Part shown: positions 6,147-7,269 of the stretch, one piece after another
Layout of the letters: each line of letters opens with the position of its first letter
How positions within the stretch are numbered: the stretch's first letter is position 1
Assembly (NCBI GenBank): GCA_025964075.1
Contig: JAOPZQ010000361.1
Coordinates: forward strand, 1 to 7,269
DNA: 7,269 nucleotides
Direction of reading: 5' to 3'
Source of the DNA: Solirubrobacterales bacterium
Lineage (GTDB): Bacteria; Actinomycetota; Thermoleophilia; Solirubrobacterales; Solirubrobacteraceae
Notes under the pieces: model-generated
Seen by the model: the letters and a program-made list of their open reading frames with translations, nothing else
The model's database searches: none
Told to the model about the DNA's origin: nothing
Program-made: the position numbers and the translations under genes

Positions 6147-6201
6147 GTTCACCACTTCGTATCCAAACGTTCTCCACCTGAACACGTCGTGTTCACCTTG
6201 T
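6147..6201 (+). promoter_or_regulatory. Extended PHO-box array upstream of the PstS-like gene
   Basis: Plus-strand units fall on an 11-nt grid: GTTCACC at 6147, a degenerate CGTATCC at 6158, GTTCTCC at 6169, a degenerate GAACACG at 6180, and GTTCACC at 6191. The good units are thus 22 nt apart, on one face of the helix. The array ends 84 nt before the GTG of a phosphate-binding-protein gene, the classic PHO target. The weak even-numbered units reduce confidence. Confidence 0.55.
6179..6195. repeat. Perfect 8-bp inverted repeat within the PHO-box array
   Basis: TGAACACGTCGTGTTCA is a perfect dyad (8 + 1 + 8) overlapping the last two PHO units. It could be a separate operator for a dimeric regulator, or a by-product of oppositely oriented GTTCA units. 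Confidence 0.5.
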
Positions 6202-6269
6202 ACGGGGTCGCCGCACCGGAGACTGACGGCGCGCGCACTTGGGGGGCGCACTGGGACCTGCCCGCGAAT

Positions 6270-6274
6270 AGGAG
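6270..6274 (+). promoter_or_regulatory. Ribosome binding site of the PstS-like gene
   Basis: AGGAG lies 11 nt before the GTG at 6286. A GTG at 6274 is in frame too but overlaps this site, so 6286 is the better start. Confidence 0.55.
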
Positions 6275-6285
6275 TGACACGGATC

Positions 6286-7095
6286 GTGAAGCGACGCACA
6301 GTCATCTACGCCTGCGTAATCGCGGGCGCCCTCGCCATCGGCGTTGCCGTGGCGGCAGCGAAGACGACCCTCACGATGAGCGGGTCGACGTCGGTCGCGC
6401 CGCTGGCACGCGCGTTGGCGACGAAGTACGTGGGCGTGACCCACCACACGGTCGGCTTTCGCATCGCGGAAGGTCAGTCGGACATCGGGATCAACGACGT
6501 CGCTCACGGCCGGGTGACGATCGGCAACTCCTCCCGCGACCCGCTTCCCTCGGACCCGCACGGGCTCACGTTCACACCCGTCGCCCGCGACGCGGTGTGC
6601 GTCATCACCAACCCGAGCAACGCGCTCGGCGGCCTGTCCCAGGCACAGATCCAGTCGATCTTCTCGGGCCAGGTCCGCAACTGGAGCGACATCCCCGGCG
6701 CGCACGTGAGCGGCCCGATCGACCTCGTCACGCGTAGCGGCGCCTCGGGTACGGCGGACGCGTTCCAGAACATCTTCCTCGGACCCAGCCTGCACCCCGC
6801 GACGAGCGCGGCGCAGAAGTCGAGCAACGGCCTCGTGCAGAACACCGTCGCCCACGACAAGTCGGCGATCGGGTACGTCTCGCTCGACTTCGTGAACGGC
6901 GTGCACCCCGTCGCCTACAAGGGCGTCGCGTGCAACCTGCGCAACGCGAAGTCCGGCACCTACGGCGGCACGCGCAACTTCTACATGGTGACCCGTGGCG
7001 CGCCGAAGGGCGCCGCGAAGAAGTTCATCAAGTGGGTCCGTTCGAACGCGGCGGCGCGGGCGATCGTCTCGACGCACTGGGTCCCGCTCCACTGA
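6286..7095 (+). CDS. PstS-like phosphate-binding periplasmic/extracellular protein
   Basis: This 269-residue substrate-binding protein belongs to the PstS-like periplasmic binding protein family, whose members capture phosphate for the PstCAB ABC transporter. Seen from GTG 6286: a signal peptide (KRRTVIYACVIAGALAIGVA, cleavage near AVAAA at 21-25), the phosphate loop SGSTSVAPLARAL (32-44), EGQSDIGINDVAHGRVTIGN (62-81) with NSSRD (81-85), AVCVITNP (103-110), IQSIFSGQVRNWSDI (122-136), and R150-S-G-A-S-G-T156. The last matches the R-x-D-G-S-G-T phosphate loop of E. coli PstS except that the Asp position is Gly. There is no convincing lipobox: the only early Cys is residue 10, inside the hydrophobic stretch. 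It may therefore be released rather than lipid-anchored, unlike most actinobacterial PstS. It is somewhat shorter than full-length PstS. No pstC, pstA, pstB or phoU is in the window. PHO-box repeats upstream support phosphate-starvation control. Ligand specificity (phosphate versus another oxyanion) is inferred. Confidence 0.85.
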   Translation: MKRRTVIYACVIAGALAIGVAVAAAKTTLTMSGSTSVAPLARALATKYVGVTHHTVGFRIAEGQSDIGINDVAHGRVTIGNSSRDPLPSDPHGLTFTPVARDAVCVITNPSNALGGLSQAQIQSIFSGQVRNWSDIPGAHVSGPIDLVTRSGASGTADAFQNIFLGPSLHPATSAAQKSSNGLVQNTVAHDKSAIGYVSLDFVNGVHPVAYKGVACNLRNAKSGTYGGTRNFYMVTRGAPKGAAKKFIKWVRSNAAARAIVSTHWVPLH

Positions 7096-7113
7096 TGTCA
7101 GCGGCCGGACGAA

Positions 7114-7136
7114 TCACCGGGCCTCCGTTCCGGTGA
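7114..7136 (+). terminator. Possible terminator hairpin after the PstS-like gene
   Basis: TCACCGG (7114-7120) and CCGGTGA (7130-7136) form a perfect 7-bp stem with a 9-nt loop, 18 nt after the stop codon. No U-tract follows. If it terminates transcription, the PstS-like gene is monocistronic. Confidence 0.4.
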
Positions 7137-7151
7137 GCCTGGATGGCGAGT

Positions 7152-7269
7152 GGAGGCCACCGATGATGGCCGCATTGCGCCGGCCGTGGCCGGACCGTCG
7201 CGCCGAGCGTACGCTCGGCGCGACGGTCCGGCCACGGCCGGCGCAATGCGGCCATCATCGGTGGCCTCC
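7152..7269. repeat. 118-bp perfect palindrome at the window end
   Basis: Bases 7211-7269 are the exact reverse complement of 7152-7210: two 59-bp arms, no mismatch and no spacer. The palindrome runs to the last base, so its true extent is unknown. The innermost part (GCGCCGAGCGT against ACGCTCGGCGC) could be a natural hairpin. The full perfect, spacerless dyad is more like an assembly fold-back, or possibly a real terminal hairpin. I see no gene in 7096-7269. Confidence 0.95.

Noticed and set aside
6124..6285. N-terminal extension of the PstS-like gene from a GTG at 6124
   Set aside because: It would code through the PHO boxes and give a non-hydrophobic, low-complexity start before the signal peptide. 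GTG 6286 has an AGGAG site and a proper signal peptide.
6193..7092. Minus-strand open frame opposite the PstS-like gene
   Set aside because: Its composition is that of an antisense shadow, while the plus-strand frame has clear family motifs throughout.
7028..7258. Small minus-strand open frame at the right edge
   Set aside because: Most of it lies in the perfect palindrome and the 3' end of the PstS-like gene, with no recognisable protein features.
7152..7269. Insertion-sequence terminal repeats or attachment site at the right end
   Set aside because: There is no transposase, no spacer between the arms and no target duplication. The pattern is a fold-back, not a pair of element ends.
1..7269. 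CRISPR arrays, tRNA or rRNA genes
   Set aside because: I saw no regularly spaced repeats and no tRNA- or rRNA-like segments. The window is almost fully explained by protein genes and short control regions.

Overview
The window is high-GC DNA with GTG starts, leaderless-looking promoters, GTTCACC-type PHO boxes, and secreted proteins with basic, Val/Lys/Arg-rich C-terminal beta domains. This points to a high-GC actinobacterium. The style of the two large secreted proteins resembles Thermoleophilia/Solirubrobacterales, but that placement is inference.

Left part (1-2305): a compact arsenic-response module. On the minus strand, an ArsR repressor gene overlaps the 5' part of an arsenite S-adenosylmethionine methyltransferase gene (arsM), which runs off the left edge. 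Divergently, on the plus strand, lie a calcineurin-like metallophosphoesterase and an aquaporin/aquaglyceroporin 16 bases downstream. The 53-bp gap between the divergent starts holds two interleaved promoters, one per strand. Both appear to give leaderless mRNAs, and ArsR-type palindromes lie over them. One repressor could therefore switch sensing, methylation, a phosphoesterase and a metalloid channel together. No arsC, arsB or acr3 is visible.

Middle part (2271-6079): a two-gene minus-strand operon of exported proteins. The first protein has propeller-like repeats and Ig/PKD-like C-terminal domains. The second is a seven-repeat TolB/PD40-like propeller with a C-terminal beta domain. They are joined by a GTGA stop/start overlap. 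The operon converges on the aquaporin gene. The two reading frames overlap by 35 bp, and that overlap is itself a stem-loop bounded by the two stop codons, possibly a bidirectional terminator.

Right part (6080-7269): a 206-bp divergent intergenic region with actinobacterial PHO-box direct repeats (GTTCACC at 11-nt steps), one set on each strand. It is followed by a PstS-like phosphate-binding protein with a signal peptide but no convincing lipobox. This suggests that the secreted operon and the PstS-like gene belong to the phosphate-starvation regulon. After a small hairpin, the window ends in a 118-bp perfect palindrome with no spacer. That is either an assembly fold-back or a true hairpin-type structure.

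The most interesting points are the arsR-arsM/phosphoesterase-aquaporin module, its interleaved promoter-operator, and its position beside a PHO-box-flanked phosphate-binding gene. Phosphate and arsenate are chemical analogues.
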